Positions 1-12,281 of a stretch of 64,000 nucleotides of DNA are shown here, piece after piece (within the stretch, counting starts at the first letter, position 1; each line of letters starts with the position of its first letter). A program made the position numbers and the translations under genes. The stretch comes from Bradyrhizobium sp. 200. GTDB lineage: Bacteria > Pseudomonadota > Alphaproteobacteria > Rhizobiales > Xanthobacteraceae. The stretch covers positions 1,904,001-1,968,000 of the forward strand of contig NZ_CP064689.1 of the NCBI RefSeq assembly GCF_023100945.1, read 5' to 3'. Under the pieces are notes generated by a model. The model saw nothing but the letters and a program-made list of their open reading frames with translations. It searched no databases and had not been told where the DNA came from.

Positions 1-1580
1 GCGCAGCGGCGGCGCAGGAGGTCATCGACGAGCTTCGCGACCATCTCTCGGGCGCCAACATGGTGTTCGTCACCGCCGGCATGGGCGGCGGTACCGGCAC
101 CGGCGCAGCGCCCGTGATTGCCAAGACCGCGCGTGACATGGGCATCCTCACGGTCGGCGTCGTCACCAAGCCGTTCCACTTCGAAGGGGCGCGCCGCATG
201 CGCACCGCCGAGTCCGGCATCGCCGAACTCCACAAGGTGGTCGATACGCTGCTGATCATCCCGAACCAGAACCTGTTCCGGGTCGCCAACGAAAAGACCA
301 CCTTCGCCGACGCCTTCGCGATGGCCGACCAGGTGCTCTATTCGGGCGTCGCCTGCATCACCGATCTCATGGTCAAGGAAGGCCTGATCAACCTCGACTT
401 CGCCGACGTAAGGGCGGTGATGAGGGAAATGGGCAAGGCGATGATGGGCACCGGCGAGGCGACCGGCGAGAAGCGGGCGCTGACCGCAGCGGAAGCCGCG
501 ATCGCCAATCCGCTGATCGACGATTCGTCGATGAAGGGCGCACGCGGCCTGTTGATCTCGATCACCGGCGGCAAGGACCTGACCCTGTTCGAAGTCGACG
601 AAGCCGCCACGCGGATTCGCGAGGAAGTCGACCAGGACGCCAACATCATCGTCGGCGCCACCTTCGACGAGTCGCTCGACGGCATTATCCGCGTCTCCGT
701 CGTGGCGACCGGCATCGACCAGTCGCAGATCGCGCGCAATGCGGGCACCCCCGCCGCCGCCGCCGCCGTCGCCACCAGCACCACTGCCACTGCCGCCACG
801 TCCTCGCCGGACTCCCGGCTGGCCGAGCTGACCGCTCGCCTGCGCGCCGACAATGCGCGTCTGGCCGAACGCGCCCAGAAGCTCGAGCCGGCGCCCGCGC
901 CGCAGACGATGGCTCAGGCTCCCGCGCCGGCCGCTGCCGCCGCGCCGGCACAACGTGCGTCCAACAATGTCGAGCGTGCGGCGCTCGCCGCGATCGCCGC
1001 AGCGGTTGAGCCGCAGCAGGCGCCGATGCAGCCGGCGTCCTATGGCGACGTCACGGTCCGCCCGATCGCGCAGAAGCCGACGCTGTTCCCGGACAAGGAG
1101 GCCCGCGTCGAGCCCGAGCAGCCTGTGACGCCCGAGACCTTCATCCCGCAGGCGGCGGAACGTGCGCCGATGCGTACGCCGCGGATGCCGAAGTTCGAGG
1201 AACTTCCAATGCCGGCGCAGGCCGAAATTCGCCAGGCCCGCGGCGAGCCCGAGGAAGAGCATCCGCAGAAGACCCGGCTGTCGCTGTTGCAGCGGCTCGC
1301 CAATGTCGGCCTCGGCCGCCGCGACGAAGAGACCGAGCCGCCGATCGCGGCACGCGCCTCCGGCCCGGCAATGGGCCCGCTGCCACCGCTGCCCGAACGC
1401 AAGCCGCAGCGGACCGTCGCCCAGCAAATGTCGGCGAATCAGGAGCCGGTATCGGAGTACGCAAAACGCCCCGCGCCGCAGGGTTTGGACATCCATGGCC
1501 GCCCCGCACCTGTTGCGCCAACGCCACAGGGCGACGACCATCTTGATATCCCCGCCTTCCTCCGGCGCCAGGCCAACTGA
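1..1580 (+). CDS. ftsZ: Cell division protein FtsZ (5' end outside window)
   Basis: Tubulin-like GTPase that polymerises into the Z ring at the division site. The reading frame is open from base 3 through the left edge, so roughly the first 70-80 residues are missing. The tubulin signature GGGTGTG is encoded just after position 80, and the rest of the GTPase and C-terminal domain follows to about position 720. A long Ala/Pro/Gln-rich linker (about 720-1520) comes next, typical of alphaproteobacterial FtsZ. The protein ends with the conserved C-terminal peptide (DIPAFLRRQ), which in other bacteria binds FtsA and similar partners. A strong hairpin terminator follows the stop codon, and lpxC comes next, as in other Rhizobiales. 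Confidence 0.97.
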   Translation, partial: AAAAQEVIDELRDHLSGANMVFVTAGMGGGTGTGAAPVIAKTARDMGILTVGVVTKPFHFEGARRMRTAESGIAELHKVVDTLLIIPNQNLFRVANEKTTFADAFAMADQVLYSGVACITDLMVKEGLINLDFADVRAVMREMGKAMMGTGEATGEKRALTAAEAAIANPLIDDSSMKGARGLLISITGGKDLTLFEVDEAATRIREEVDQDANIIVGATFDESLDGIIRVSVVATGIDQSQIARNAGTPAAAAAVATSTTATAATSSPDSRLAELTARLRADNARLAERAQKLEPAPAPQTMAQAPAPAAAAAPAQRASNNVERAALAAIAAAVEPQQAPMQPASYGDVTVRPIAQKPTLFPDKEARVEPEQPVTPETFIPQAAERAPMRTPRMPKFEELPMPAQAEIRQARGEPEEEHPQKTRLSLLQRLANVGLGRRDEETEPPIAARASGPAMGPLPPLPERKPQRTVAQQMSANQEPVSEYAKRPAPQGLDIHGRPAPVAPTPQGDDHLDIPAFLRRQAN

Positions 1581-1608
1581 GGTTTTGTAACAATTGAGGC
1601 GAGCCAAG

Positions 1609-1643
1609 GGGCCCCGGCTGACCCAGCCGGGGCCCTTCTCTTT
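1609..1643 (+). terminator. Rho-independent terminator after ftsZ
   Basis: A perfect 12-bp GC-rich stem (1609-1620 with 1624-1635) with a 3-nt ACC loop is followed by the pyrimidine-rich tail TTCTCTTT. It lies 28 bases after the ftsZ stop codon and separates ftsZ from lpxC transcriptionally. The remaining ~290 bases before lpxC hold an AT-rich patch (1681-1710) that could be the lpxC promoter region, but I recognise no clear box. Confidence 0.85.
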
Positions 1644-1932
1644 GGGGTGGTGTCCGGGGTCGGTCAGTCGGTCAACCAACTGATTTTAAATCATTAATTA
1701 TTCATTCCGTGATCGGATGTAGCGGCTGAAACGGCGTCCGGCCGTGCCGGAATTTGGTTAACCCTTGGCGCGATTGCGGCAGAGATAGGGTAACAATCCG
1801 TAAAGAAGCGTGAGTTGGCGCGCTTTCGGAAATGACTATGGTCTGCCGTGACTTGGGGATGCCTAGAACGCGAATCGCCGCCTACGCGCGGTTCCTGTCT
1901 TTAGGTTAAGTCGGGTAGTGGGCAGTTATCGA

Positions 1933-2892
1933 ATGAAATTCAGCCGCCAAACCACGCTTCGGTCGCAAGCCACCGTAACGGGTGTTGGCGTTCATTCCGG
2001 TTTACCTGTCAGCCTGACGCTCGGACCTGCTCCTGTGGATGCGGGTTTTATTTTTGTCCGCACCGGCCTTGATGAGGCCGACCGCGAGGTTCCCGCCATC
2101 GCTGCATCGGTGACCGCCACCGATCTGGCCACCGTTCTCGGCGACCGCGAAGGTCCGCTGGTTTCCACCGCCGAACATGTGCTCGCTGCCTTGCGCGGCA
2201 TGGGCGTCGACAACGCCATCATCGAAGTCGACGGCCCCGAAGTTCCGATCATGGACGGCAGCGCCGCGGCCTTCGTCGCCGCCATCGATCAGGCCGGTAT
2301 TGTCACCCAGTCGGCCTCCCGCCGCTTCATTCAGATCCTGAAGCCGGTGCAGGTCGCGATCGGCGACAGCTTCGGCGAGTTGCGCCCGCATGCTGGCGGG
2401 TTCCGCGTCGAGGTCGAGATCGACTTCGCCAATCCCGTGATCGGCCGCCAGAATTTCTCGCTCGATCTCAATCCCGAAAGCTTCCGCCGCGAGATTTCCC
2501 GCGCCCGGACCTTTGGCTTCATGAACGACGTCGCGCGGCTCTGGAGCGCCGGCTTTGCGCGCGGCGCGTCTTTTGAGAACACGGTGGTGCTCGACGACGC
2601 CCGTCTGCTCAACACCGAAGGGCTGCGCTTCAGAGACGAATGCGCCCGCCACAAGGCGCTCGACGCGGTTGGCGATCTTACCTTGGCCGGTCTGCCGCTG
2701 CTCGGCGCCTACCGCTCGGTGCGTGGCGGCCACAAGCTGAACCATGCCGTACTGACGGCTCTGCTGGCCGATCGCAGCGCCTGGCGGGTGGTCGAGGCCG
2801 AGCCGGCACGCCGCCCCCGCGGCCATGTCGAGGCAGGCGCGGGCATGGTGGGCGGCTTGATCGCCCCGGCCTACGGTCCGGATGTTTCCTGA
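1933..2892 (+). CDS. lpxC: UDP-3-O-acyl-N-acetylglucosamine deacetylase LpxC
   Basis: Zinc amidase that performs the committed deacetylation step of lipid A synthesis. The 319-residue length is normal for the family. Zinc ligands are visible as His82 in STAEHVLAAL and His240/Asp244 in ARHKALDAVGD. The catalytic general-acid His267 sits in the HKLNH motif. An in-frame GTG lies 15 bases upstream (1918), but the ATG at 1933 gives the family-typical start MKFSRQTTL, so I use it. The gene stands between ftsZ and bamD, the standard Rhizobiales order. A tandem 23-bp repeat begins right at its stop codon. Confidence 0.96.
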   Translation: MKFSRQTTLRSQATVTGVGVHSGLPVSLTLGPAPVDAGFIFVRTGLDEADREVPAIAASVTATDLATVLGDREGPLVSTAEHVLAALRGMGVDNAIIEVDGPEVPIMDGSAAAFVAAIDQAGIVTQSASRRFIQILKPVQVAIGDSFGELRPHAGGFRVEVEIDFANPVIGRQNFSLDLNPESFRREISRARTFGFMNDVARLWSAGFARGASFENTVVLDDARLLNTEGLRFRDECARHKALDAVGDLTLAGLPLLGAYRSVRGGHKLNHAVLTALLADRSAWRVVEAEPARRPRGHVEAGAGMVGGLIAPAYGPDVS

Positions 2893-2956
2893 CTTTCGCT
2901 TGCGAAATGTCCGGACTTTCGTTTGCGAAATGTCCTGACTTTCGCTTTTGAAATGC
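2888..2956. repeat. Three tandem 23-bp repeats overlapping the lpxC stop
   Basis: Three consecutive 23-bp units (2888-2910, 2911-2933, 2934-2956) differ by only a few bases, and a fragment of a fourth follows. Each unit contains the small inverted repeat TTTCGC-tt-GCGAAA or a decayed version of it (TTTCGCTTTTGAAA in unit 3). The array starts inside the last codons of lpxC, so it may act in the 3' UTR of lpxC or upstream of bamD. The rest of the gap to bamD (2957-3289) shows nothing I recognise. Confidence 0.8.
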
Positions 2957-3289
2957 ACTGACTTCGGCGGCAAAAATCCTGGTTTTTCGTGCCGTCCAGG
3001 CGCGTTTTCCGTAATAACCGCAATCGGTAACGCTGCCCTCCAGCCGCCTTAATCCGGGCGAATTGGCTGCGTATTCGGTTGGTTGAGGACCATTTTTCGG
3101 CTACAGAGGCCCGCGGCTGCACGACAAGGCGCCACGGGTCTCGAAGGATTGGGCACCAAGCGCGTTAGGCTCAGGGAACATTGGGCTCAAGGAAAGTTGG
3201 GCACGGGGAATATGGCTGCCATGACCGCGGTTCATGGACGGGCAAGCTTAGTCATCAACCGCATCAAAAGGCGTCAGGTCACAGATTCA

Positions 3290-4171
3290 ATGTCGGCACA
3301 ACGTATGACGCTTGAACCACGCATATCGCTACGGTCGCTGCGGCTGGCGGCGGGCCTGATTGCGCTCGCCATTCCCCTGAGCGGATGCGGCACCGGTGCG
3401 CTCTGGGACAAGTTCACCGCCAAGGACGACACCTTCGTCGAGGAACCGGCGGACAAGCTCTACAATGAGGGCTTGTACCTGATGAACCAGCGCAACGATA
3501 ACAAGGCGGCGTCGAAGAAATTCGAGGAAGTCGACCGCCAGCATCCCTATTCCGACTGGGCGCGGAAATCGCTGCTGATGTCGGCCTATTCCTTCTACAA
3601 TTCCGGCGACTACGATAGCTGCATCGGTGCTGCGACCCGTTACGTCACGCTGCATCCCGGCAGCGCAGATGCGGCTTACGCGCAATATCTGATCGCGGCC
3701 TCGCATTACGACCAGATCCCGGACATTTCCCGCGACCAGGGCCGCACCGAAAAGGCGATCGCGGCGCTGGAAGAGGTGATTCGCAAATATCCGACCTCGG
3801 AATACGCCACCTCCGCCAAGGCCAAACTCGAAGGCGCGCGCGACCAGCTTGCCGGCAAGGAAATGGATGTCGGCCGCTATTACGTGGGCAAGCGCGACTA
3901 CACCGCCGCCATCAACCGCTTCAAGACCGTCGTCACCCGCTACCAGACCACGCGCCACGTCGAGGAAGCGCTGTTCCGCCTCACCGAGGCCTACCTGGCG
4001 ATCGGCATCGTCGGCGAGGCGCAGACCGCGGCGGCCGTACTTGGGCACAACTTTCCTGACAGCCGCTGGTACAAGGACGCCTATAATCTTGTAAAGTCGG
4101 GCGGTCTCGAGCCGAGCGAGAACAAGGGTTCCTACATTTCCAGGGCCTTCAAGAAGTTGGGTCTCGGCTAG
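3290..4171 (+). CDS. bamD: Outer membrane assembly lipoprotein BamD
   Basis: Lipoprotein of the BAM complex, which folds beta-barrel proteins into the outer membrane from the periplasmic side. The ATG at 3290 gives a signal peptide ending in the lipobox LSGC with the acylated Cys33. In-frame starts further upstream (from 3083) would push the signal peptide far from the N-terminus, so I reject them. After the lipobox come TPR-type helical repeats (YNEGLYLMNQ, FEEVDRQHPYS, YDSCIGAATRYVTLHP, AINRFKTVVTRY) across the 293 residues, as in the YfiO/ComL family. recN begins 13 bases after the stop, so the two are probably co-transcribed. Confidence 0.95.
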   Translation: MSAQRMTLEPRISLRSLRLAAGLIALAIPLSGCGTGALWDKFTAKDDTFVEEPADKLYNEGLYLMNQRNDNKAASKKFEEVDRQHPYSDWARKSLLMSAYSFYNSGDYDSCIGAATRYVTLHPGSADAAYAQYLIAASHYDQIPDISRDQGRTEKAIAALEEVIRKYPTSEYATSAKAKLEGARDQLAGKEMDVGRYYVGKRDYTAAINRFKTVVTRYQTTRHVEEALFRLTEAYLAIGIVGEAQTAAAVLGHNFPDSRWYKDAYNLVKSGGLEPSENKGSYISRAFKKLGLG

Positions 4172-4184
4172 GAATTGACTTCGC

Positions 4185-5855
4185 ATGCTGGCGCGTCTGT
4201 CGATCCGTGACATCGTCCTGATCGAACGGCTCGATATCGAATTCTCCCGTGGCCTCGCGGTGCTGACCGGTGAAACCGGCGCGGGCAAATCCATCCTGCT
4301 CGATGCCTTCGCGCTGGCGCTCGGCGGCCGCGGCGATTCGGGCCTGGTTCGCCATGGCGCGGAGCAGGGCCAGGTGACGGCGACGTTCGACGTTCCCAAG
4401 GGCCATCCAGCAGCAAAGATCCTGTCCGAAAACGGCCTCGACGACACCGGTGAAATGATTCTCCGCCGCGTGCAGCTCGCCGACGGCCGCACCCGCGCCT
4501 TCGTCAACGACCAGTCGATCAGCGTGCAGACGCTGAAAGCCGTCGGCGCGGCGCTGGTCGAGATCCACGGCCAGCATGACGAGCGCGCCCTTGTCGATGC
4601 CTCGACGCACCGGCAGTTGCTCGACGCCTTTGCCGGGCTGGAGAAAGAGGTCGCCGCGCTGGAGACACTGTGGGAGGCGCGGCGTACCGCCAACACGGCG
4701 CTGGATGCGCATCGCGCCAGCATGGAGCGCGCCGCGCGCGAGGCGGATTATCTGCGCCACGCCGCCGACGAACTCAAAACGCTGAAGCCGAAGGATGGCG
4801 AGGAGACCGCGCTCGCCGAGCGCCGCACCACCATGATGCAGGGCGAGAAGATCGCAAGCGACCTGCGCGAGGCGCAGGAGGCGGTCGGCGGCCCCCATTC
4901 GCCGGTGCCGGCGCTGGCCGCCGCGGTGCGCCGCCTCGAACGTCGCGCCGCCAATTCGCCCGCGCTCGTCGAGCCGGCGGTGAAGGCGATCGATATCGCG
5001 ATCAACGCGCTGGAAGAGGCCGACCAGCATCTCAGCGCCGCCCTGGTCGCAGCCGATTTCGATCCCGCCGAGCTGGAGCGCATCGAGGAGCGGCTGTTCG
5101 CGCTGCGCGCCGCCTCGCGGAAATATTCGACGCCGGTCGATGGGCTCGCGGCGCTCGCCGCCAAATTCGTCGCCGACGTGGCGCTGATCGATGCCGGCGC
5201 CGATCAGTTGAAGAAACTGGAAGCCGCGGCCGATGAAGCCGACAAACGCTACGGCGCGGCAGCCGAGAAGCTTTCTGCGGCTCGGACCAAATCCGCCGAA
5301 AAGCTCAACAAGGCGGTGAATGCCGAACTCGCGCCGCTGAAACTCGAACGCGCAAAATTCATGACGCAGGTCGACACCGATGCGAATTCGCCGGGGCCGC
5401 AGGGCATCGACCGCGTCGAGTTCTGGGTGCAGACCAATCCGGGCACCAAGCCGGGGCCGCTGATGAAGGTTGCTTCCGGCGGCGAGCTGTCGCGCTTCCT
5501 GCTGGCGCTCAAGGTGGTGCTGTCCGACCGCGGCTCGGCGCCCACGCTGGTGTTCGACGAAATCGATACCGGCGTCGGCGGCGCGGTGGCGGACGCGATC
5601 GGCGCGCGGCTGTCGCGGCTGGCCGGCCAGGTCCAGGTGATGGCGGTGACGCACGCGCCGCAGGTCGCCGCCCGCGCCAGTACGCACCTGCTCATTTCCA
5701 AGGACGCGCTCGACAAGGGCAAGCGCGTCGCCACCCGCGTCAACGCGCTCGCCGCCGACCATCGCCGCGAGGAAATCGCCCGCATGCTGGCGGGTGCGGA
5801 GATCACCGCGGAAGCGCGCGCGGCGGCGGAGCGGCTGCTGCGCGCGGCGAGTTAG
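4185..5855 (+). CDS. recN: DNA repair protein RecN
   Basis: SMC-like ATPase acting in double-strand break repair. Its 556 residues match the family. The Walker A loop GETGAGKS is at residues 29-36. A long Ala/Glu/Arg-rich coiled-coil region fills the middle (about 160-390). The ABC signature [10 protein letters not shown] is near residue 430 and Walker [11 protein letters not shown] near 455, followed by the H-loop region VTHAPQVA. It sits 13 bases after bamD and 6 bases before ligA in what looks like one transcription unit. A 662-residue open frame on the opposite strand is a high-GC shadow. Confidence 0.97.
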   Translation: MLARLSIRDIVLIERLDIEFSRGLAVLTGETGAGKSILLDAFALALGGRGDSGLVRHGAEQGQVTATFDVPKGHPAAKILSENGLDDTGEMILRRVQLADGRTRAFVNDQSISVQTLKAVGAALVEIHGQHDERALVDASTHRQLLDAFAGLEKEVAALETLWEARRTANTALDAHRASMERAAREADYLRHAADELKTLKPKDGEETALAERRTTMMQGEKIASDLREAQEAVGGPHSPVPALAAAVRRLERRAANSPALVEPAVKAIDIAINALEEADQHLSAALVAADFDPAELERIEERLFALRAASRKYSTPVDGLAALAAKFVADVALIDAGADQLKKLEAAADEADKRYGAAAEKLSAARTKSAEKLNKAVNAELAPLKLERAKFMTQVDTDANSPGPQGIDRVEFWVQTNPGTKPGPLMKVASGGELSRFLLALKVVLSDRGSAPTLVFDEIDTGVGGAVADAIGARLSRLAGQVQVMAVTHAPQVAARASTHLLISKDALDKGKRVATRVNALAADHRREEIARMLAGAEITAEARAAAERLLRAAS

Positions 5856-8012
<2,157 letters not shown>

Positions 8013-8029
8013 GGGCACTCTCTATCCGT

Positions 8030-8112
8030 CATGGCCGGGCCTGACCCGGCCATCCACGTCTTTCTTTCTGCGGTGTCGATAAGACGTGGATGTCCGGGAC
8101 AAGCCCGGCATA
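8030..8112. repeat. Long imperfect inverted repeat (Bradyrhizobium-type intergenic palindrome)
   Basis: The left arm (about 8030-8062, beginning CATGGCCGGGC and ending CCACGTCTT) pairs with the right arm (8081-8112, beginning AAGACGTGGATG) with only a few mismatches around an 18-base loop. The element starts 17 bases after the ligA stop. Such palindromes containing GGCCGGG and ACGTGGATG recur between genes in Bradyrhizobium genomes, so this is most likely a dispersed REP-type element that may also serve as a 3' end. Confidence 0.7.
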
Positions 8113-8698
8113 ACGACCGGTGCCCACTTTTCCGGATCATGCTTTAGCTGTGCGCGGCCCGCCATTCGCCGATCAACTTCGGAACATCTGGCGGATTTTC
8201 TTCAAAACACTGCACGTTCGGCAGAAGCGCCCACGGCAATGCGAGGCTCGTCCATGTTTGAGCGACAGGCATCACAATCTCCGGCGCGTCGAGCGTTCCA
8301 GGACGAACGTTGATGACTTCCAGATAAGCGAGCATTTCCGAGTGTGTCCTGGTAAGGCACGTTCGGCATATTTGCTGGCGGTGCATCGCTCCGCTTCCAC
8401 CCGGCACGTCACACCAGATCGTTTCTCCGGAAATTTGTGCAAAGTCCTTTCGAAGCGTAAGCATCGAAAGAGAGAACGAACTGCCTGTTCGGCGCTAGCA
8501 GTTATTGCAGTGACACGCGAACACTGCCAGAGGCAGATCGCTTATGCGGTAGCGCACCTTGCCGCAAATGCAGCCACCCTCAAGTGGTAGAGGCAAAGGC
8601 ATAGGCAGTTCTCCAGTCCAACGGCGGAGAAATCATATCGACTAAAGATTGTGACTTCAATTCTATTCGCCTTCTCGCTTCAGCTCGTATCTCGCCCC
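8113..8698. other. Gap between ligA and the MFS gene
   Basis: This AT-richer stretch carries no gene I can name. The best candidate is a 106-codon minus-strand frame (listed separately). Competing plus-strand frames of 75 and 156 codons have Arg/His/Cys-rich, unprotein-like composition. I see no RNA gene or strong terminator here. Confidence 0.4.
8144..8464 (-). CDS. Hypothetical protein, possibly a remnant
   Basis: A 106-residue frame with plausible protein composition (for example ENPPDVPKLIGEWRAAHS near the end) but no family I recognise. It contains four Cys, two of them in CRTC, and no predicted membrane segment. The region is less GC-rich than its neighbours, suggesting acquired or decaying DNA. 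No clear ribosome-binding site precedes the ATG, so the start and even its reality are uncertain. Confidence 0.3.
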   Translation of the reverse strand: MLTLRKDFAQISGETIWCDVPGGSGAMHRQQICRTCLTRTHSEMLAYLEVINVRPGTLDAPEIVMPVAQTWTSLALPWALLPNVQCFEENPPDVPKLIGEWRAAHS

Positions 8699-9982
8699 TC
8701 ACAACATCCCAGACTCTTCCTCCTTTGCCTCCTCCATCAATTCCTCGCTGACCACCACGTCCCGCCGCGGCACCAGAAAGAACATCGCCGAGGCGCAGGC
8801 GATCGAGAGCGCGAAGATGGCAGCCGTCAGCGGCAGCGTGGTGGTGGAGTGGCCGCCGAGATAGGCGCCGAACTGCGAGACCAGCGCGCCGATGCCCTGC
8901 TGCAGGAAACCCATCGCGCCCGCGGCGGTGCCGGCGGCCTCGGGCCGCACGCTGATGGCGCCGGCCGCGGCGTTGTTCATCACGAAGGCGTTGGCGACCA
9001 TCACGATCATCTGGGTGCCGAACAGCCAGAGCGGCGCCTGGTTGGTGCCGGCGATGCTCAAGGTCAGGTTCAGCAGGGCGCCGCCGAACTGCAGCGCCAG
9101 CCCGAACCAGATCAGCTTCTCCAGCGAATGACGCGGCGCGAAGCGGACGCAGAACAGGTTGCCGACCAGATACGCAAATCCGGTTGTCGCAAACCAGGCG
9201 CCATATTCGGCGGTGGTGCGGCCCATCTGCGTCACCACGATGTAAGGCCCGCCGCCGGCAAAGGTGAAGATGATCTGGGAAGCCAGCACCTGGCACAGCA
9301 TATAGCCGATGAAGGCGCGGTCGCGGATCAGCTTGCCGACATCGCCGCGGAAGCTGCTGCTCGCGATGCGGTCACCGCGCGTCTCGGGCAGCGCGATGGC
9401 GATCAGCACGGCGGTGCTGAGCGAAGCGGCCGTGATGAAATAGAAGATCGCGCGCCAGCCGAACGCGGTCTCCAAAAGGCCGCCGACGAGCGCGCTCAGC
9501 ATCTGCGCCACCATCATGACGGCGATCACGAGGCTGATCATCGAACTGATGCGGTCGCGGCTGTAGAGATCGCGGATGATGGCGCGGCTCACCACCATGC
9601 CGGTGGCGCCGCCGAGCGCCTGCAGGAAGCGCGCGGCGATGAGTTGCGGCAGCGTCTGCGCCAGCGAGCAGCCGATGCTGGCTGCCACCATCAGGGCCAG
9701 GCCCGCGAGCAGCACCGGACGGCGGCCGAACTTGTCCGACAGCGGCCCCATGATGAGCTGCGAGCAGGCGATGCCGACCATGAACAGCGAGACAGTCATC
9801 TGCGCGACCGAGATGTCACGGCCGAACGTCGTCGCCAGCACGGGCAGCGCCGGCACCAGCATGTAGAGCGAGATCGGCGCGACGCCGGTCATCGCGACCA
9901 GCATCAGCAACATGATTTTCGATGTCGCGACGGCGTCATTGTTCGCCGCCGCGCCGGGCGGTTTGCCCACGACGCCGTGCAT
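8699..9982 (-). CDS. Bcr/CflA-type MFS drug efflux transporter
   Basis: A 427-residue 12-helix major facilitator protein. The family marker between helices 2 and 3 is GPLSDKFGRRPVLLAGL. Helix 1 contains PISLYMLVPALPVLA and helix 5 has the antiporter-type glycine-rich stretch (SALVGGLLE), typical of Bcr/CflA proton-coupled exporters for bicyclomycin, chloramphenicol and similar compounds. The short N-terminal tail is polar and carries no signal peptide. It stands alone, so the substrate cannot be inferred from context. A 510-codon frame on the opposite strand is a composition shadow. Confidence 0.88.
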   Translation of the reverse strand: MHGVVGKPPGAAANNDAVATSKIMLLMLVAMTGVAPISLYMLVPALPVLATTFGRDISVAQMTVSLFMVGIACSQLIMGPLSDKFGRRPVLLAGLALMVAASIGCSLAQTLPQLIAARFLQALGGATGMVVSRAIIRDLYSRDRISSMISLVIAVMMVAQMLSALVGGLLETAFGWRAIFYFITAASLSTAVLIAIALPETRGDRIASSSFRGDVGKLIRDRAFIGYMLCQVLASQIIFTFAGGGPYIVVTQMGRTTAEYGAWFATTGFAYLVGNLFCVRFAPRHSLEKLIWFGLALQFGGALLNLTLSIAGTNQAPLWLFGTQMIVMVANAFVMNNAAAGAISVRPEAAGTAAGAMGFLQQGIGALVSQFGAYLGGHSTTTLPLTAAIFALSIACASAMFFLVPRRDVVVSEELMEEAKEEESGML

Positions 9983-10130
9983 TCAGTCCGATCCTGTAGC
10001 TTGAAGATTCTGTTGGTTGGATCAGACTGTAGCGCGATGGCTCATGGCGGATACGGATGTTTCAGCATGCGGCCATGCCGAATTCGGGAGGCGGGAAGCT
10101 CACGTTCCGTCGCGCGAAACAAACTCCCCT

Positions 10131-10233
10131 GTCGTCATCCGCGAAGGCGGGTGACCCAGTATTCCAGAGCAGTCAGCGATTGAATCGAGAGAGCCCGGCG
10201 TACTGGGTCCCCCGCCTTTGCGGGGGACGACGA
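10131..10233. repeat. Bradyrhizobium-type intergenic palindrome
   Basis: The left arm GTCGTCATCCGCGAAGG...CCAGTATTCC (10131-10165) is the near-exact reverse complement of the right arm (about 10199-10232: GGCGTACTGGG...GGGGGACGAC). The loop is about 33 bases. This matches the dispersed hairpin class built on CCCCCGC...GCGGGGG next to TACTGGGTCC common in rhizobial genomes. It lies between two convergently placed gene ends and could fold as a transcript 3' structure. Confidence 0.75.
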
Positions 10234-10254
10234 TCATGCATTAGGCGGCAACAG

Positions 10255-12090
10255 TTAAAGCGGCAACATCGCCGCCGTCGCTTCATCCAGCCACAGCTTT
10301 GTGGCGTTATCGTCGAGATGGGCGCGCACGGCGCGGTTGACGCGCTCATGGTAATCGTTCAGCCACTTCAGTTCCGTTGCGCTCAGCATGTTCACGTCGA
10401 TCAGGCGGCGGTCGATCGGCGCCAGCGTCAGCGTCTCGAACGCGTTCACCGGCTTGTCGGCGCCGGGCACGTCGGTGCCGATGACGAGCTCGAGGTTCTC
10501 GATCCGGATGCCATAGGCGTCGGTCTTGTAATAGCCGGGCTCGTTGGAAAGGATCATGCCGCGCTTCAGCGGCGTGGTGCCGAGTTTTGAAATCCGCGCC
10601 GGGCCTTCATGCACCGAGAGATAGCTTCCGACGCCGTGGCCGGTGCCATGCTCGAAATCGAGGCCGGCCTGCCAGAGATATTGCCGCGCAAAGGAGTCGA
10701 GCTGTGCGCCGGTGGTGCCGTCGGGAAAGATCGCGCGCGCAATCGCGATGTGCCCGCGCAGCACGCGGGTGAAGCGGTCGCGCATTTCGTCGGTGGGGTT
10801 ACCGATCGCAATCGTGCGGGTGACGTCGGTGGTGCCGTCTTCATATTGCGCGCCGGAATCGATCAGCAGGAGATCGCCGGGCGAAATCCGCCGGTTGCTC
10901 TTGCGGGTGACGCGGTAATGCACGATCGCGCCGTTCGGTCCGGTGCCGGCGATAGTCGGAAACGAAACATCCTTCAGCGCGCAGGTCTGGCGGCGGAAGG
11001 TTTCCAGCGCCTCGACGGTGTCGATCTCCGTCAGCGCGCCGGACGGCGCCTCGCGGTCGATCCAGGCGAGGAAGCGTGTCAGCGCCACCGCGTCGCGCTG
11101 GTGCGCGGTCCGCGTGCCCTCGATCTCGGTGATGTTCTTCACCGCCTTCAACAGGCTCACCGGATCGTTGCCGCGCACGGGCTTTCCCCCGGCGCCAGCG
11201 ATCAGGCGGCTCAGCGCATCCGCCGCCGTGGCGCTGTCGAGGGCGATCGCGGCGCCGCTGCGCGCAAGCTCGGTCAGATCGGGCACCAGCGCGTCGGGGT
11301 CCCGGACATCGGCCGATTGCTCGAGATGGTCGCGGGTCAGGTTGGAAAGCTTGCGGTGGTCGATGAACACGGTAGGGCGGCCGTCCTTCGGCACCAGTGC
11401 GTAGGACAAAGGCAGCGGCGTGTGCGACACGTCGGCGCCGCGGATATTGAAGGTCCAGGCCACTGCGTGGCTGTCCGACAGCACCAGCGCCTCGACCCCG
11501 AGCTTGTTGATCTCGAGCCGGATCCGCTTGAGTTTTTCGGCTTCGATCTCGCCGGAAAACTGCGCGCCATGAATGGAAACGTGGCCGAGCGGCGGGGCCG
11601 GGCGCTCGGTCCACACCGAATCCAGCGGGTTGCTGTCGACGGCGACCAGCTCCGCACCCGCCTTGGTGCAGGCGGCGGCCAGCCGCTCGGCTGCCGCGGA
11701 AGTGTGCAGCCACGGGTCAAAACCGAGGCGGTCGCCGGCGACAAGGTGCTTGGTCAGCCAGTGTTCCGGCGGCGGATCGGCCAGCGGCTCGATGTGCCAG
11801 GCCTTGCGGTCGACCTGTTTGCCGGCCTGCAGCGTATAGCGTCCATCGACGAAAATGGCGGCCTCGCGCGTCAGGACGATCGCCATGCCGGCCGAACCGG
11901 TGAAGCCGGTCAGCCAGGCCAGCCGCTCTTCGGAGGCCGGGACATACTCGTTTTGCTGCTGATCGGCGCGGGGAATCACGAATCCCGTCAACTTCCGCCG
12001 CGCCAGCTCCTCGCGGAAGCGGGCCAGCCGCGCGGTCAGCGCCACGCCGCCTTCGGGTTCTTCGAATGTCTGAAAATGAGCTTCGAACAT
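10255..12090 (-). CDS. Xaa-Pro aminopeptidase (M24B, AMPP1-type)
   Basis: Cytosolic dinuclear metallopeptidase that removes N-terminal residues preceding proline. Its 611 residues match the long eukaryote-like AMPP form with two creatinase-like N-terminal domains and a C-terminal pita-bread domain. Metal ligands are visible: the two Asp in DSGAQYEDGTTDVTRT (about 412 and 423), His in GTGHGVGSYL (about 483), Glu in SNEPGYY (about 515) and Glu in ENLELV (about 530). A short C-terminal extension ends ATAAMLPL. No signal peptide. It is divergent from the small gene at 12282, with about 190 bases between them. Confidence 0.94.
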   Translation of the reverse strand: MFEAHFQTFEEPEGGVALTARLARFREELARRKLTGFVIPRADQQQNEYVPASEERLAWLTGFTGSAGMAIVLTREAAIFVDGRYTLQAGKQVDRKAWHIEPLADPPPEHWLTKHLVAGDRLGFDPWLHTSAAAERLAAACTKAGAELVAVDSNPLDSVWTERPAPPLGHVSIHGAQFSGEIEAEKLKRIRLEINKLGVEALVLSDSHAVAWTFNIRGADVSHTPLPLSYALVPKDGRPTVFIDHRKLSNLTRDHLEQSADVRDPDALVPDLTELARSGAAIALDSATAADALSRLIAGAGGKPVRGNDPVSLLKAVKNITEIEGTRTAHQRDAVALTRFLAWIDREAPSGALTEIDTVEALETFRRQTCALKDVSFPTIAGTGPNGAIVHYRVTRKSNRRISPGDLLLIDSGAQYEDGTTDVTRTIAIGNPTDEMRDRFTRVLRGHIAIARAIFPDGTTGAQLDSFARQYLWQAGLDFEHGTGHGVGSYLSVHEGPARISKLGTTPLKRGMILSNEPGYYKTDAYGIRIENLELVIGTDVPGADKPVNAFETLTLAPIDRRLIDVNMLSATELKWLNDYHERVNRAVRAHLDDNATKLWLDEATAAMLPL

Positions 12091-12281
12091 CGTCTTGTTA
12101 CTCTAGAGTTGGGTCGAGCAGTCCGCAATGCGGGCGGAGTTCGCCACATTTTGGCATAATCCATGCTTCACTATATCCGTCCGCGCTAGTCGGATGGTAC
12201 GGTTTTGCAGTGCAGGCCGTTCGGCTCAAGACACCCGGGAGGCTCCAGGAGTGTTTCATCTCAACGAAGAGGGGATACACC

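Noticed and set aside
8651..10183. 510-codon plus-strand frame opposite the Bcr/CflA transporter
   Set aside because: Composition (HDQRD-rich, few hydrophobics) is that of an antisense shadow, while the minus strand encodes a clear MFS protein.
10609..12159. 516-codon plus-strand frame opposite the aminopeptidase
   Set aside because: The minus strand carries all five M24 metal ligands; the plus frame has no recognisable domain.
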